IMG/VR virus record: IMGVR_UViG_3300015263_000348
Coordinates: 1 to 47,563 of that record
DNA length: 47,563 nucleotides
Reading direction: 5' to 3' (one strand)
From: a virus
Each line of letters starts with the position of its first letter. The first letter of the stretch is position 1. A program made the translations under genes and the position numbers. The notes beneath the pieces were generated by a model. That model had not been told where the DNA came from, ran no database searches, and saw only the letters and a program-made list of their open reading frames with translations. Shown piece after piece: positions 33,801 to 44,050 of this stretch.

Positions 33801-36645
33801 TATCTACATCGGCAACACTCGTGGAAATCTGAGTGTGGGGCAGCTCGCGACTCTTGCAAAAGGCGCAACCTACACTCCAATGACTTTCGCCTCTGTACCT
33901 ACTCCGTCTACGGGTCTGGTTGTAGAGATTAGTGATTCCACGGTAACTACCCTTGGAAGCATTATCACTGGCGGCGGGGCCAACCCTGTCCTCGCCCGTT
34001 ATGACGGAACGAACTGGCGTGTTGTTGCTTCTTCAGTTGTGACGGCTGGCGGTTCGGGCTCTCCTGGTGGTTCGGCTGGGAACATTCAGTACAACCAAAG
34101 CGGCTCATTCGGAGGAATGTCGGGGACGTCTTGGGACGACACCAATCGCGCCCTGACACTGACCGGCGCAACTGTTACGACTAGCAACCCAATTCTCGAC
34201 CTGTCTCAGACTTGGAACGCTGGTGCTGTTGCATTCACTGCGTTGAAGCTCAACGTAACGAATACAGCCAGTGCCGCTGGCTCTCTACTTGCTGATTTGC
34301 AGGTCGGAGCGGCCAGTAAATTTAGCGTTGACGTAGCAGGTAAGCTGTCCACAGGCTTTGTTTCAGTAGCTACAGGGTCAGGTGCGGGTGGCACGAATGT
34401 TCTTCTGGAAGTGGCCGGTGACGCCAACCGAAGCATTTTTACGGGGGGCAGCGGCTCATTAGCGATAAACGGTGGTGTTGCCTTCTCAAGTCAAGCCGCT
34501 GTGCCTTCACTTGGTTTTCAAGGAACTTTCAGTTCGGTATCGGCCAATGTTGATCTTGTGTTGGCGCGTGAAGCGGCAAACATCCTCGCCCAACGCAACG
34601 GCACCAACGCTCAGACGCTTCGTGTGTACAATACGTTCACCGATGCGTCGAACTACGAGCGTGGTGTCCTCGATTGGGTAACTACAGCTAACGTCCTATC
34701 TATTGGGGTACAGTATGCCGGGACCGGTTCAGCGCGCGATGTTTATCTCCTTGCTGGAACAAGTACGTTCCGATTTACTAATGATAGCAACGGTCCTAAC
34801 TTACGTGGAGTTTCTACCGGCTCTCTTACTCTTGGCAACAATGGCACAGGCGGCTGCTTCACAGTTGCGGGTAATGACTCTATATGGATGCATAATGGCA
34901 GTCCCGCAGTCACTAGGATTAATCTTGACAATGATGCCGCTAACGGAGTCTTTGCATTAAAACGTGGTGCGACTGCAACTTCGTTTCGGGCTTACAATAC
35001 AACTGGTGGTGCTGATTTAGGTGCCCCCACTAACTACGAGCGTGGCGTGTTCGATTGGTCAACTACTGCAAACACGCTGACGATTGGCACACAAGCCGCT
35101 GGTACTGGAACACTACGTACGGTTAATATTGTATCAAGTGGGCTACAATTTAATTCTAGTTCCGGTTCAGTAACAGCGATACATTCTTCTCCTTGGAATT
35201 TTCAAAATGCATATAGACATACATCTATTCAAGAAAATACATGGAGAAGCCGCCCCGGCGTCAATTTAGCCAGCACTTCTGGCGTATATTGGACAAACAC
35301 AACTGACGCAGATGGCACAACGGCTGATAGTGCACTGGCTCGCAATGCTGCTGGTGTACTTGAAGTCAACGATAGCACCTCAGGAGTCTTTCGCGAGTTA
35401 AAACTTCGATCCCTTATTACAAATCCGTTGGCCTTTGCTTCGGCCCCGACAGGCCAAGAGGGCATGATTGCCGCCTTCAATGACTCGTCTACTAATGCCC
35501 TTGGCGCTATAGTCACGGGCGGTGGAGCAAATAAGGTTACGGCTCGCTACGATGGAACTAATTGGCGAGTTATGGGATCGGATGCGGGTGGTGGAGGTGG
35601 CACTCCTGGGGGCTCTTCTGGTCAGGTGCAATGGAACAACTCTAGTTCCTTCGGTGGTATCACTAATCTGACGTCGGATGGCACCAACATTTTGACGGCG
35701 CGGCTGGGAAGCACGGCTACGTTGGATTGGGATAGCGGCGCCGCCTCGGTAGATTTGAGCTTAAAGAGGGATGGTGCAGGGCTACTCGCTCAACGAAACG
35801 GCACGAACGCTCAAACCCTTCGGGTGTATGGAACGTTCACTGATTCCGCCAACTATGAAAGAGCTATCATTGACTGGTCTGCGAATAGCCCGAATGTTAC
35901 CATCGGCACGCAGGCGGCGGGGACTGGAACGCTTCGAAATATAATTATTGTTGGAGGTGGAGTCAATATCGGCACTGGCGTGGCTATTGTAGGTCCAGGC
36001 AGTTCGTGGTACTTGAATTCTACGGGTGGAATATCGCTGGCTTCTACGTCGTCGCTGTCCTTTGGTGGCTCGGCTTCGGCGCCGTTCCTCTTGTATGATG
36101 GGACGGGTCAGCTTTTAGCGCAGCGAAATTCGACCACGGCGCAGCAATTCCATGTGTATAAAACATGGTCTAATGCTTCGAACTATGAACGTGGAGTAAT
36201 GGGGTGGGTTACTACCTCCGACGTATTTACGGTTGGGGCTGAAGCTCTCGGTTCGGGCGTGTTGCGCCCCGTGGATTTGGTGGGGTCTGAGGTTCGCTTC
36301 AACGGCGTCGCCGTCTACTCCAATACTCCGCAGAATTCCCAGAGTGCCGCTTATACGTTGGTTTTGGCTGATGCGCAGAAGCACATCTTGCACCCCTCTG
36401 CCGACGTGACGGCGCGGACGTTCACTATACCTGCAAATGCCTCGGTGGCGTATCCCATTGGGACGACTGTTACCTTCGTTAATCAGAACGGCGCGGGGAC
36501 GGTGACGATTGCGATTACTACGGATACTATGAGGCTTGCGGGCGCGGGCACTACGGGGTCGAGGACTTTGGCGGCGAATGGTGTGGCGACTGCGTTGAAG
36601 GTGACTTCGACTGAGTGGATTATCTCTGGAACGGGATTGACTTGA
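30898..36645 (+). CDS. Long repetitive tail fibre
   Basis: 1,915 residues. It is built of repeats: RGGTxITxYxxGDxLYxS units in the first 400 residues; SPGGxSGxxQYNNxxxFGG linkers at about 465, 578, 1053 and 1568; and [20 protein letters not shown] followed by NYERGVxDW at about 758, 1230, 1630 and 1739, with a divergent copy near 1354. Such Gly/Thr/Asn-rich beta repeats form trimeric shafts. The last 103 residues repeat the C-terminal module of the protein at 3824-4399. The repeats could recombine and change host range. The stop overlaps the next ATG. Confidence 0.85.
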   Translation: MADSTLALLAASGALTGTELFYSDNLVADVKVTADQIKTFTSASPALVTPNLGTPSAGVLSNCTGLPLGAGTTGTLAVNRGGTNITSYAVGDLLYASAAAVLSVLAAVATGNALISGGLATAPSWGKIGLATHVSGNLPVANLNSGTGASATTFWCGDATWKAPYTAAALTKTDDTNVTLTLGGTPATALLQATSLTLGWTGTLAATRGGTGASSYTIGDILYANTATTLAKLSDVATGNALISGGAGVAPLWGKIGLTTHVTGNLPVTNLNSGTGATSSTFWRGDGTWATPAGGGDVSGPGASAVNDLALWNNISGTLLKAQAPAALTKTDDTNVTLTLGGSPSTALVNAASITVGWTGSLATTRGGTAITTYTLGDILYSSAANTLAKLAGNTTATKQFLTQTGTGAVSAAPAWGAIAAGDMPIFVASGASHASGAVPDPGATPGTTKFLREDATWAVPAGSGSPGGTSGQIQYNNAGAFGGFTMGGDATTDTSTGVLTIANTVVTYAKIQNVSATSRFLGRITAGAGSIEELTGTQATTLLDVFTSTLKGLVPLSGGGTTNFLRADGTWAAPGGSGSPGGVSGNVQYNNASAFGGMGGTTWDETNRSLAIVGATLTTASHPIFDMSQTWNDAAVAFTALKLNVTNTASDAASLLMDWQVGGTSLASIDVGGNGVFTGSVKGFVFRPTSLSEAQNYGYSRFVGDGSKLGLSYTNGNIFLWMADHQIVIANAATLGFSGGNTSAATDIVLVREAAAQLAQRNGTNAQTFRVYNTYTDASNYERGVLDWTSSANNFIIGAEAAGTGTVRNVILLHGGTFAIGANDRKRLAITNDGNDPVITNNGTGATHLWIKRQGSMGGAIYMNANDSTVNVTADINQMVQISASSITNTTYSTAFTIRGHQRSLDEACQPLNIVGGAQAAGSTVNLTGGNVSMTGGAGASGSAGAAHGGNVYLDGGQGFGTGSHGTIYIGNTRGNLSVGQLATLAKGATYTPMTFASVPTPSTGLVVEISDSTVTTLGSIITGGGANPVLARYDGTNWRVVASSVVTAGGSGSPGGSAGNIQYNQSGSFGGMSGTSWDDTNRALTLTGATVTTSNPILDLSQTWNAGAVAFTALKLNVTNTASAAGSLLADLQVGAASKFSVDVAGKLSTGFVSVATGSGAGGTNVLLEVAGDANRSIFTGGSGSLAINGGVAFSSQAAVPSLGFQGTFSSVSANVDLVLAREAANILAQRNGTNAQTLRVYNTFTDASNYERGVLDWVTTANVLSIGVQYAGTGSARDVYLLAGTSTFRFTNDSNGPNLRGVSTGSLTLGNNGTGGCFTVAGNDSIWMHNGSPAVTRINLDNDAANGVFALKRGATATSFRAYNTTGGADLGAPTNYERGVFDWSTTANTLTIGTQAAGTGTLRTVNIVSSGLQFNSSSGSVTAIHSSPWNFQNAYRHTSIQENTWRSRPGVNLASTSGVYWTNTTDADGTTADSALARNAAGVLEVNDSTSGVFRELKLRSLITNPLAFASAPTGQEGMIAAFNDSSTNALGAIVTGGGANKVTARYDGTNWRVMGSDAGGGGGTPGGSSGQVQWNNSSSFGGITNLTSDGTNILTARLGSTATLDWDSGAASVDLSLKRDGAGLLAQRNGTNAQTLRVYGTFTDSANYERAIIDWSANSPNVTIGTQAAGTGTLRNIIIVGGGVNIGTGVAIVGPGSSWYLNSTGGISLASTSSLSFGGSASAPFLLYDGTGQLLAQRNSTTAQQFHVYKTWSNASNYERGVMGWVTTSDVFTVGAEALGSGVLRPVDLVGSEVRFNGVAVYSNTPQNSQSAAYTLVLADAQKHILHPSADVTARTFTIPANASVAYPIGTTVTFVNQNGAGTVTIAITTDTMRLAGAGTTGSRTLAANGVATALKVTSTEWIISGTGLT

Positions 36646-37397
36646 TGCCGGGATTTATCCAGAAAGCTCCATTCTTTACTCCTGCTGCTGGAGTGATTCC
36701 TACGTTCACTAGCGCAGGATCTCTGGGTACTTTTCAGTCGAGTACAGCTAACCAGTCGTCGATAGCCTTTGTTACTTCGCAAGCGATAGCGATAGGGCAG
36801 CTCGCGGTACTTATTGCGGCGCTGGACAATAACCAAACGACAGACGGCGACGAAGGTGCAGTTTCTTCTGTTACGGATACCGCAAGCAATACTTGGTCGA
36901 AAGCTATTGAGTTCTGCAACGGTCAAGGGGCGGCGCAAGCGGGCACGACTTGTTCTATATGGTACACGAAGGCTACAGCGGCCCTCTCTAGTGGAGGTAC
37001 TATTACACTGAATCTCACGAATAATACTTCTCGTGACGCGACGGCGGTGATAGGCGGGCTGTTCAATATTAACGCTGGCTCGACGCTGGCAGTAGAAGCT
37101 ACTAATACTTTGGCTAATGATGGGGCTGAAGTGGGGTCACTCGATGCTACGACGGCCAATCTTGAGTGCCTCCGAATTCGTGGGATTGCTTCGGAGACGA
37201 GGTCTTTGACTGGCTTCACCCCTACAACGAATTGGACAGATATGGGCCAAGCCAACACTACGGGCGGGCCGGACGCGGGGAATCAAACGGCGAATGGAGA
37301 GTTTATTATATCAACGGGAACTGGAGCGGCTTCGGCTCCAACAACTGGATCCTCTACGGATCATGCGTCTGCGTATGCGGCTTTCAAGTCAACCTAA
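36645..37397 (+). CDS. Tail fibre-associated beta protein
   Basis: 250 residues from ATG 36645 (TGATG overlap with the fibre stop). It is Thr/Ser/Ala-rich with alternating strands (SSIAFVTSQAIAIGQLAVLI, TITLNLTNNTSRDATAVIGG) and a Gly/Ser/Thr end. This resembles small tip or accessory tail proteins encoded after fibres. Direct contact with the fibre end is an inference from the gene order. Confidence 0.65.
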   Translation: MPGFIQKAPFFTPAAGVIPTFTSAGSLGTFQSSTANQSSIAFVTSQAIAIGQLAVLIAALDNNQTTDGDEGAVSSVTDTASNTWSKAIEFCNGQGAAQAGTTCSIWYTKATAALSSGGTITLNLTNNTSRDATAVIGGLFNINAGSTLAVEATNTLANDGAEVGSLDATTANLECLRIRGIASETRSLTGFTPTTNWTDMGQANTTGGPDAGNQTANGEFIISTGTGAASAPTTGSSTDHASAYAAFKST

Positions 37398-37406
37398 AGG
37401 AGAGCT

Positions 37407-37691
37407 ATGATGGGTACTATCTCGGTAAACGTGACCTCTGGTCCAGTGACCGGCGGCAAGAATTTCACAATTTCGGACGCCCATATGCAGAACCTTCTGG
37501 ATTGGGCGAAGGTGGCTTATAATCCCTATATTCAGGCCACTTACAATCCGACGAATGATCCAAGCTTTATTCCCTCGAACGGTCAGATCATGGACGCGTG
37601 GGTAATGAGCTGGATAAATGGGTCGAAGGACGCGGTTCAGCGATTTGAGACGCCCGCCGCCGTTGTTCCTCCGCCCATCGACATCACCTGA
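37407..37691 (+). CDS. Small structural-region protein
   Basis: 94 residues with ggagagct before ATG 37407. NFTISDAHMQNLLDWAKVAY and MDAWVMSWINGSKDAVQRFE form two helices; the end is Pro-rich. No family recognised. Between fibre and packaging genes. Confidence 0.6.
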   Translation: MMGTISVNVTSGPVTGGKNFTISDAHMQNLLDWAKVAYNPYIQATYNPTNDPSFIPSNGQIMDAWVMSWINGSKDAVQRFETPAAVVPPPIDIT

Positions 37692-37720
37692 GCGCGTCTC
37701 AACCTGAAAGGAATCCTGCC

Positions 37721-38026
37721 ATGAAGATTAACTTCAGCAAGGTTATGCTTGATCTGGAACAGAAGCCTTTGAAAGAGGGTGACAGAGATCTGACTTTGGG
37801 GCCGATTTGCTCCAATGCGCTCTTGATGCCCTTCCCTGACGAAACCGATTTGGAGGGGACGGAAAAGGTGAAGCGTTTCAGGCTCGCAGAGAAGCTCTAT
37901 CAGGGGGGCGAGGTTGATGTCTCCCCAGAGGAGATTGTGCTCATTAAGAAGTTGGCGTCGAAGGCTTATGCGCCGCTTCTTGTGGGCCGCATCTACGAGG
38001 TGTTGGACGCAGGTCCGACCCAGTAA
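37721..38026 (+). CDS. Hypothetical protein
   Basis: 101 residues with an aaaggaatcctgcc ribosome site. A compact, charged, mainly helical protein (SPEEIVLIKKLASKAYAPLL). This helical ending is similar to small proteins encoded just upstream of terminase genes in other phages, but no family is recognised. Confidence 0.6.
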   Translation: MKINFSKVMLDLEQKPLKEGDRDLTLGPICSNALLMPFPDETDLEGTEKVKRFRLAEKLYQGGEVDVSPEEIVLIKKLASKAYAPLLVGRIYEVLDAGPTQ

Positions 38027-38036
38027 GGAGTAAGTT

Positions 38037-38630
38037 GTGGCAAAGCAACACAGGACTCGTCCTCTCTGGTACCATGATTCGATCATGGACTGGATGATTG
38101 CGAACCCGGACAAGAGCTTGAAAGAGTTGGCTCAATTCATCGGAAAGTCGCCTACAACGGTGTCGATGATTATCAACTCTGATATGTTCAAAGCTGCGTT
38201 TGCAAAGCGGCGGGAAGAGTATCGGCTTTGTCACGACCTAGGCATTATTCAGAAGCAGACTAGGATCGCCCATGCTTCGATGGATGCCATTTTGACTACT
38301 CTGGAGAAGAAAAGGGATACTATTCCGATCCAAGAGTTGCGGGAAATCAGTGATTCGGCGCTGGCAAGGTTGGGCTATGGAACTGAGCCAGCGTCGCCCG
38401 TAAACGTCAACGTCAACAATCAAGCTACAGTGGTGGTCCCTGTCACCGCTCAGGACTTGGCCGAGGCTCGAATGGCCTTCCGCCAAGTTCAGGAGTTGAA
38501 GCGGGCACTTCCTGCCCCCAGGCCCCCAGATGTGATCGAGGCCAAACCAATGCTAGAACAAGATTCGGGGGCGGAGCCCGCCCTGAGAGACGAAGGTGAG
38601 AGCCATGCTCCCGCACCTGACATCTCTTAA
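38037..38630 (+). CDS. Terminase small subunit candidate
   Basis: 197 residues, GTG start with aaggagtaagtt. Residues of about 25-55 form a helix-turn-helix (SLKELAQFIGKSPTTVSMII), followed by a helical region and a disordered Pro/Glu-rich tail. A DNA-binding protein of this size just upstream of the large terminase is the usual place for the small subunit, which recognises the packaging site. The call rests on the motif and gene order. Confidence 0.65.
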   Translation: MAKQHRTRPLWYHDSIMDWMIANPDKSLKELAQFIGKSPTTVSMIINSDMFKAAFAKRREEYRLCHDLGIIQKQTRIAHASMDAILTTLEKKRDTIPIQELREISDSALARLGYGTEPASPVNVNVNNQATVVVPVTAQDLAEARMAFRQVQELKRALPAPRPPDVIEAKPMLEQDSGAEPALRDEGESHAPAPDIS

Positions 38631-39162
38631 CGGTGGGTTGGCAGGAGCCCCCGTGCGGGTTCCGCCTCCACGGAAGTTTCGGCCCCTGCTAGGCGAGGTT
38701 CGGAGCGCAAGGATTCTGCCCGGAGTTTCCACTGTTGGGGGCACTGGCGAGTTGTCCTACGCTAAACGCTTCGGGCTGCGCTACGAGTCGAAGGTACACG
38801 ATGAGCTGAAGGGTAAGTTTGGCCGTTGGTTCATGGCGGGGCCAGTCATCGAGTTCTTTGATGGTAACTCGAAGTACGACAAGCGGTTCTGCGTGCCGGA
38901 CGGGCTTATTCGGCACCACACACGAATGGTAGTGTGTGAGATCAAGTCACAGCATATGCCAGAGGCTTGGTGGCAGCTACGCAAGCTCTACGAGCCAGTA
39001 GTACGAAAGCTGTGGGGAAGGGAATTGGTACTGTTGGAGATCTGCCGTAGCTATGACCCGCAGATGCCTTTCCCTGAAAAGGTAGAGTTCGTTGAGGATA
39101 TTGGTAAGTTCGCTCTGGAAGCCAAAGACGGCACTTTAGGGGTATTGCAGTGGAAGCTCTGA
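38605..39162 (+). CDS. PD-(D/E)XK nuclease-like protein beside the terminase
   Basis: 185 residues from ATG 38605 with GAAGG upstream; a GTG at 38596 is an alternative. CVPDGLI (Asp99) followed by VCEIKSQ (Glu112, Lys114) and then a helix with a conserved Gln (WWQLRKLYEPVV) match the PD-(D/E)XK nuclease core. It overlaps the small-subunit candidate by 26 bases and the terminase by 13. It may process DNA ends during packaging or resolve branches, as some phage accessory nucleases do. Confidence 0.65.
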   Translation: MLPHLTSLNGGLAGAPVRVPPPRKFRPLLGEVRSARILPGVSTVGGTGELSYAKRFGLRYESKVHDELKGKFGRWFMAGPVIEFFDGNSKYDKRFCVPDGLIRHHTRMVVCEIKSQHMPEAWWQLRKLYEPVVRKLWGRELVLLEICRSYDPQMPFPEKVEFVEDIGKFALEAKDGTLGVLQWKL

Positions 39163-40661
39163 ACGGCCCTAGCGTCCAACTCTCGACCGGCGAGCTGGTG
39201 AAGCTGGCCGCAGTTGACAATGATTTGTATTGTCGGACGTTTTTTCCGAATACGTTTCGGCAGAAGTCTCCACCTTTCGCGCAGGAGATTTGGGATCTAT
39301 TCGACAACCCGGATGTTCGCTACGCGAATGTCTTGGGCTTCCGCGGCTCCGCCAAGACATCGAGGTCAAGAGTCTTCGCCTCCAAACGCATAGCCTATGC
39401 TATGAGCCGCACAATTCTGTATATTGGTTCCTCCGAGGATGCTGCCCTGCGAAGCATCAGGTGGCTGAAGCGTGCCGTCGAAAAGAACATGAAGTGGGCT
39501 GGCACATTTGGCCTCTCCAAAGGTGACAAGTGGGCAGACAATGAAATCGAAATCAAACACACCCTTCTCAACCATCCCATTTGGGTCTTGGGCGTGGGCA
39601 TTACCTCTACTAATATTCGAGGTATTAACTTTGATGACTATCGACCTGATCTTATCATCGGAGATGACATTCTTCAAGACGAGAACTCCGCAACCGAAGA
39701 GCAACGAAACAAAATCGCAGATCTTATTCTGAGTGCCGTGAAGAATTCGTTGATTTCCCCTATCGAGGAGCCTAACGCCAAGATGGTGCTGTTGAATACT
39801 CCGCAGCACAGGGAAGATTTCACTCAGCAGGCAAAGCTCGATCCGGAGTTTAAGACACTTGAAATTCCTTGCTGGACCAAGGCGACGTGGGATATGCCAG
39901 TGCTCTTGCAGGAGAGTGCCTGGCCAGAGCTATATCCTACAGATAGTTTGAGAGCTGAAAAGCTGGCCGCAACTAAGAGAAACAAACTCTCGATCTTCAC
40001 TAGAGAGAAAGAGGTCCGTCTATCTTCAAAGGAAACTTCGGCTTTTCGCCCTGAGTGGTTGAAGGTTATTGTCTCGAAACCGGCGCTTCCGTTCTGTGTG
40101 CTTGGGATTGACCCCGTGCCTCCACCGTCTGAAGCGCAGCGTGCCAAGGGCCTCACCAATAAGGACTACGAAGCCCACTACGTTTGGGGGCGCGAAGGTG
40201 GTGAATACTTTCTGATGGAGGGAATGAGGAATAGGGGCCATGAGCCGAATTGGACAATCAATACCTTCTTCTATCTGGCTTATAAGTGGAGAATAGCTCG
40301 GGCCATTGTGGAATCTGTGGCTTATCAGCGCACTCTGAAATGGATACTTGAACAGGAGATGAAGCGCCGCGGACTCTACTATGTGATTATTCCTTTTGTG
40401 GATAAGCGTGCGAAGACTACACGGATCATCTCTACTTTGTCTGGAGTTGCGTCCGCCGGACTCTTGAATGTGGGAGCTGAGGATAACATCTTCATCTCGC
40501 AGTTTAGTGGGTACTCGGAGACATATCAGGATATTGACGACGACCTCGATGCGTCGGCAATGGCCCTCTCCGACTTGATTGCTCCTGCCCTGGAACGTGG
40601 CCGAGGCCAGCTTTCCGACGATGATATAGAAGACTTCCCGTACCAGCGCATTTGCCCGTAG
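39150..40661 (+). CDS. terL: Terminase large subunit
   Basis: 503 residues. The packaging ATPase has Walker A GFRGSAKT (Gly63, Lys69, Thr70) and Walker B DLIIGDD (167-173). The C-terminal RNase H-like nuclease starts with VLGIDPVPPP near residue 315 and continues through AIVESVAYQ and a late Asp cluster (DIDDDLDASAMALSDL). It cuts the concatemer and drives DNA into the procapsid through the portal encoded next. The GTG start overlaps the previous gene. Confidence 0.9.
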   Translation: MEALNGPSVQLSTGELVKLAAVDNDLYCRTFFPNTFRQKSPPFAQEIWDLFDNPDVRYANVLGFRGSAKTSRSRVFASKRIAYAMSRTILYIGSSEDAALRSIRWLKRAVEKNMKWAGTFGLSKGDKWADNEIEIKHTLLNHPIWVLGVGITSTNIRGINFDDYRPDLIIGDDILQDENSATEEQRNKIADLILSAVKNSLISPIEEPNAKMVLLNTPQHREDFTQQAKLDPEFKTLEIPCWTKATWDMPVLLQESAWPELYPTDSLRAEKLAATKRNKLSIFTREKEVRLSSKETSAFRPEWLKVIVSKPALPFCVLGIDPVPPPSEAQRAKGLTNKDYEAHYVWGREGGEYFLMEGMRNRGHEPNWTINTFFYLAYKWRIARAIVESVAYQRTLKWILEQEMKRRGLYYVIIPFVDKRAKTTRIISTLSGVASAGLLNVGAEDNIFISQFSGYSETYQDIDDDLDASAMALSDLIAPALERGRGQLSDDDIEDFPYQRICP

Positions 40662-40672
40662 TGGAGAGAAAG

Positions 40673-42634
40673 ATGCCCTCGCGCACACTAAACATCAAGA
40701 GCGACTCAAAACTCCACGAAGATTTGGTAGCGAAGCTATCGTCGCGCATAACTCTTGCACAACGAGTGCAAAGCAACCGCCACTTCAAGTGGCAGAGAGC
40801 CGAAGATCTAGTCTCAGCTTATATTCCTGAGTCGGAGGCGGACGCGGTGCGCCGCAATAAGCGCGAGGTGACTGGAGAACCTCGTTATACCACTATAATG
40901 CTTCCTTATACCTATGCGCTGCTTATGAGTGCACATACTTATTGGACTTCGGTGTTCTTCTCCCGCGACCCGATCCATCAATACAAGGGCCAGCATGGCG
41001 AAGGCGAAATGCAAGTTCAGGCTCTTGAGGCTTTGACGGCTTATCAAGTTGAAGTTGGAGAGCATTTGGCCCCCTACTATATTTGGCTCTATGATGCGGG
41101 CAAGTATGGCCTCGGCGTATTGGGGCACTATTGGTGCGAGGAAACTATTCATTATGGAGAAATTGCAGAGTTTGAGATCGAGGGCAAGAGGCAGTTGTTT
41201 CAGGCCACTCATGAAGTTCCAGGTTATAAAGGAAATCGCGTCTATAATATTTCGCCATACGATTTCTTGCCTGATCCGAGGGTGCCGATTTCTCGATTCC
41301 AGAGTGGAGAGTTCTGTGCACTTATCAAACGGCTTGGCTGGTACGATGTACTTCAGCGGGAAGCCGATGGCTACTTCATGAATATTAAGGAGGTTAAAGA
41401 GCACATTACTGCTGACAAGAACGCGACGGTTGGAAGCTCGAACTTGGAGCGGCCCGACTTCACGCAATCCTTCCTCAATGATACTAAGGAAGACAAGACT
41501 CCAGCAGGCGTCGTTGTGTTTGAGGTATATGTGACCTTGATTCCAAAGGATTGGGGACTCGGAGATTCGCGGTATCCACAGAAATGGTGCTTCTCCATTA
41601 CGGAAGACTTGGGGCTCATAATTGGGGCCACCCCGCTTGGCTATATCCATAATAAGTTCCCGATTGACGTTTTGGAGCCCGAAGTTGAGGGCTACGCCAT
41701 CTATAATCGAGGAATTCCTGAGATTATGGAGAGTGTTCAAAATACGATGGACTGGCTCTTGAATACGCACTTCTTCAATGTCAGAGCTTCGATGAATAAC
41801 CAGTTCATAGTTGATCCATCAAAGCTAGTCATCAAAGATGTAGCAAATTCTGGTAAGCCGGGCTTCATTTGGCGGCTGCGGCCCGAAGCCTATGGGGCCG
41901 ACATCTCGAAGATGTTCATGCAGGTGCCCGTTCACGACGTGACAACGCAGCATATGCAAGACATCCAAGCTATGCTCGGGGTTGGGGAGCGGACTTTGGG
42001 TATAAATGACCAAATTATGGGTGTTCTCTCTGGCGGAGGACGGAAAACCGCTACAGAAGTGCGAACTTCTACGGGATTCGGCGTAAATCGCCAGAAAACG
42101 GTCACGGAATACCTCAGCGCGCACGGATTCTCCTCCTTTGCTCGAAGGTTACTGCAAAATTCGCAGCAATTCTACGACGGAAGCATGAAATTGCGGATTG
42201 TGGGCGACTTGGCTACGATGGCGGGGCCATCCTTCATTGATGTGACACCCGAGGCTATATCGGGACAGTATTCGGTGGTTCCAGTAGACGGGACTCTGCC
42301 GATTGACCGCATGGCTCAGGCAAATTTATGGAAAGAACTCTTGATTGGAGCGCAAAGGCTGCCTCCTCAAATCATGATGCAGTATGATTTTGGGAAGATC
42401 TTTGCATGGATGGCCAGCCTCGGTGGGCTGAAGAACATCCAGCAGATGAAAGTGCAAGTTATGCCGAATGACGTCCTCGCGCAGCAGGCACAAGCGGGGA
42501 ATGTAGTGCCACTCCGTGGGCCATCGCCTCAACTCCCTGCTCCCTCTGGCCAAGGAACTCCGTCAGCTTCCACCGAGGCCGGGTTGAACGCAATGGTACC
42601 GCCAATTTCGGGAGCCGCAGGTGGAATCACCTAA
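40673..42634 (+). CDS. Portal protein
   Basis: 653 residues from ATG 40673, which has ggagagaaag just upstream; a TTG at 40652 is rejected. The size, the position between terminase and scaffold, the early VSAYIPESEADAVRRNKREV and WLYDAGKYGLGVLGHYWCEE segments and the NISPYDFLPDPRVP motif match large portal proteins of podoviruses. The C-terminal 60 residues are Gln/Pro-rich. It forms the dodecameric DNA channel at the capsid vertex. Confidence 0.85.
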   Translation: MPSRTLNIKSDSKLHEDLVAKLSSRITLAQRVQSNRHFKWQRAEDLVSAYIPESEADAVRRNKREVTGEPRYTTIMLPYTYALLMSAHTYWTSVFFSRDPIHQYKGQHGEGEMQVQALEALTAYQVEVGEHLAPYYIWLYDAGKYGLGVLGHYWCEETIHYGEIAEFEIEGKRQLFQATHEVPGYKGNRVYNISPYDFLPDPRVPISRFQSGEFCALIKRLGWYDVLQREADGYFMNIKEVKEHITADKNATVGSSNLERPDFTQSFLNDTKEDKTPAGVVVFEVYVTLIPKDWGLGDSRYPQKWCFSITEDLGLIIGATPLGYIHNKFPIDVLEPEVEGYAIYNRGIPEIMESVQNTMDWLLNTHFFNVRASMNNQFIVDPSKLVIKDVANSGKPGFIWRLRPEAYGADISKMFMQVPVHDVTTQHMQDIQAMLGVGERTLGINDQIMGVLSGGGRKTATEVRTSTGFGVNRQKTVTEYLSAHGFSSFARRLLQNSQQFYDGSMKLRIVGDLATMAGPSFIDVTPEAISGQYSVVPVDGTLPIDRMAQANLWKELLIGAQRLPPQIMMQYDFGKIFAWMASLGGLKNIQQMKVQVMPNDVLAQQAQAGNVVPLRGPSPQLPAPSGQGTPSASTEAGLNAMVPPISGAAGGIT

Positions 42635-42935
42635 AGAGACTGCACAAGAGCCAGAGATTGTAGAAGCCGCAAAGCTTGCAAGAGCTGATCTAAAGCGAGC
42701 AAGAGCTATCCAAGATTTGCTTCGGCTTGACGGCTGGAAGCATATTGAGGAAATTCTCAACAACCATATTTCGCGTCGCACAGCTGAGTTGTTTGAGCCT
42801 ACCCCTGCGGGCGGTAGAGATGCCGAGCAGCACAATAAGGGCGCGATTTGGGGGTTGATATACGCCCGAGACCTTCCCCGCGCTATAGTTACTGCGATGG
42901 AGGAAGAAGTCAAACAACGACATTCAACCTCTTAA
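42621..42935 (+). CDS. Small helical protein between portal and scaffold
   Basis: 104 residues, GTG start overlapping the portal end by 14 bases. Almost fully helical and charged (AAKLARADLKRARAIQDLLR and RAIVTAMEEEVKQRH). Many podoviruses have a small protein of this type here. No specific function is visible. Confidence 0.6.
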   Translation: MESPKETAQEPEIVEAAKLARADLKRARAIQDLLRLDGWKHIEEILNNHISRRTAELFEPTPAGGRDAEQHNKGAIWGLIYARDLPRAIVTAMEEEVKQRHSTS

Positions 42936-42953
42936 TCCTGCAAGGAACACGTT

Positions 42954-44045
42954 ATGAACATTGTTTCGAAATATTCGATTCCAGTATATGCCCCCGAAGG
43001 CGCAGGTAGTGGTGCGAGTGAAGGCGCCCCAGCTGCTTCGCCAGCTGCTCCGGAAAGTCCGGCGACGACAAGCCCGTCGAGCAGCCCTTCGGGGGCAGCC
43101 TCGTCGACACCGTCGGTCCAGCCGTCGTCCCCGGCTCCCTCTGGTTCACCCACCCCCGTGGCACCGCCAGAGGCCCCTGCCCGAGCAGGTCAAACTGTTC
43201 CTCCCGGTTCAGCGCCTGCTCCGGGTGGGGTGGACCCTTCTATGGAAGAACTCTTGCGAGGCCTCGAAGGCCGTATCTCTGAAGAAGAGTACGACCAAAC
43301 TGAGACCCCGCCGCTTGCTACCCCTCCGGTTATGCCTCCGGTCGTTCCGCCCCAGGAAGCCCAGGCTCTTGTAGCTCCCCCTGTTGCGCCTCAGCAACAG
43401 CCCGAGTTGCAACCGCCGCAGCAGCTTGGCCAGCAGCAACCTCCGAGTCAGGCACCGGGTCCGCAGGATGCTACCTCTCCCCTCTTACCGGCGGAACCGG
43501 GCAGACTAGCTTCATTGATGGCTCAGTCGGAGCCACAGCTAGTCAATCATCTGGCCGCTACGGCGTTCCAGTTGTCACAAGAGGACCTCCAGGCTCTGGA
43601 AACTGATGCTCCGGGGCATATTCCGAAGCTGCTTGCAAAGGTCTACCTGCGTTCGCAGGTGAACATGATGCAGCAACTCGAACGCTATATCCCTGCAATG
43701 CTTCAGCGGTATGCTGAGACGGCGCAGAAGGTTAGCGCAAACGAGGGCAAGTTCTACCAGCGGTGGCCTGACATCAAACAGGCGCAGCATGGGGAGCTTG
43801 TGCGTCGGTATGCTCAAGTGTATCGGGCGAGCAATCCACAGGCGTCAATGGAACAAATGATCGAGGACCTCGGTCCTATGGTTATGATGGCGGCGAGGAT
43901 TGTTCCGCAACCACAGCCCAACGGAGGGATGAGGACGCCACCAGCCGGTTTTCGACCCGCAATAGGTGGGTCGATGGCGGCACCTCCTCCCCAGACGGAG
44001 CAGAACCCTTGGGAGGGATTGGCTCCGTCGCAATCTGATGAGTGA
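42954..44045 (+). CDS. Scaffolding protein
   Basis: 363 residues. Residues 1-95 and 120-180 are Pro/Ala/Ser/Gln-rich and disordered, and residues of about 185-310 are helical (FQLSQEDLQALETDAPGHIP, QVNMMQQLERYIPAMLQRYA). A low-complexity helical protein directly before the major capsid gene is the standard form of a podoviral scaffold, which guides shell assembly and then leaves. No protease gene is visible. Confidence 0.8.
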   Translation: MNIVSKYSIPVYAPEGAGSGASEGAPAASPAAPESPATTSPSSSPSGAASSTPSVQPSSPAPSGSPTPVAPPEAPARAGQTVPPGSAPAPGGVDPSMEELLRGLEGRISEEEYDQTETPPLATPPVMPPVVPPQEAQALVAPPVAPQQQPELQPPQQLGQQQPPSQAPGPQDATSPLLPAEPGRLASLMAQSEPQLVNHLAATAFQLSQEDLQALETDAPGHIPKLLAKVYLRSQVNMMQQLERYIPAMLQRYAETAQKVSANEGKFYQRWPDIKQAQHGELVRRYAQVYRASNPQASMEQMIEDLGPMVMMAARIVPQPQPNGGMRTPPAGFRPAIGGSMAAPPPQTEQNPWEGLAPSQSDE

Positions 44046-44050
44046 CAACA

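Noticed and set aside
40814-41770. 318-codon minus-strand frame opposite the portal gene
   Set aside because: Overlaps a confident portal gene throughout and has no recognisable domain or ribosome site.
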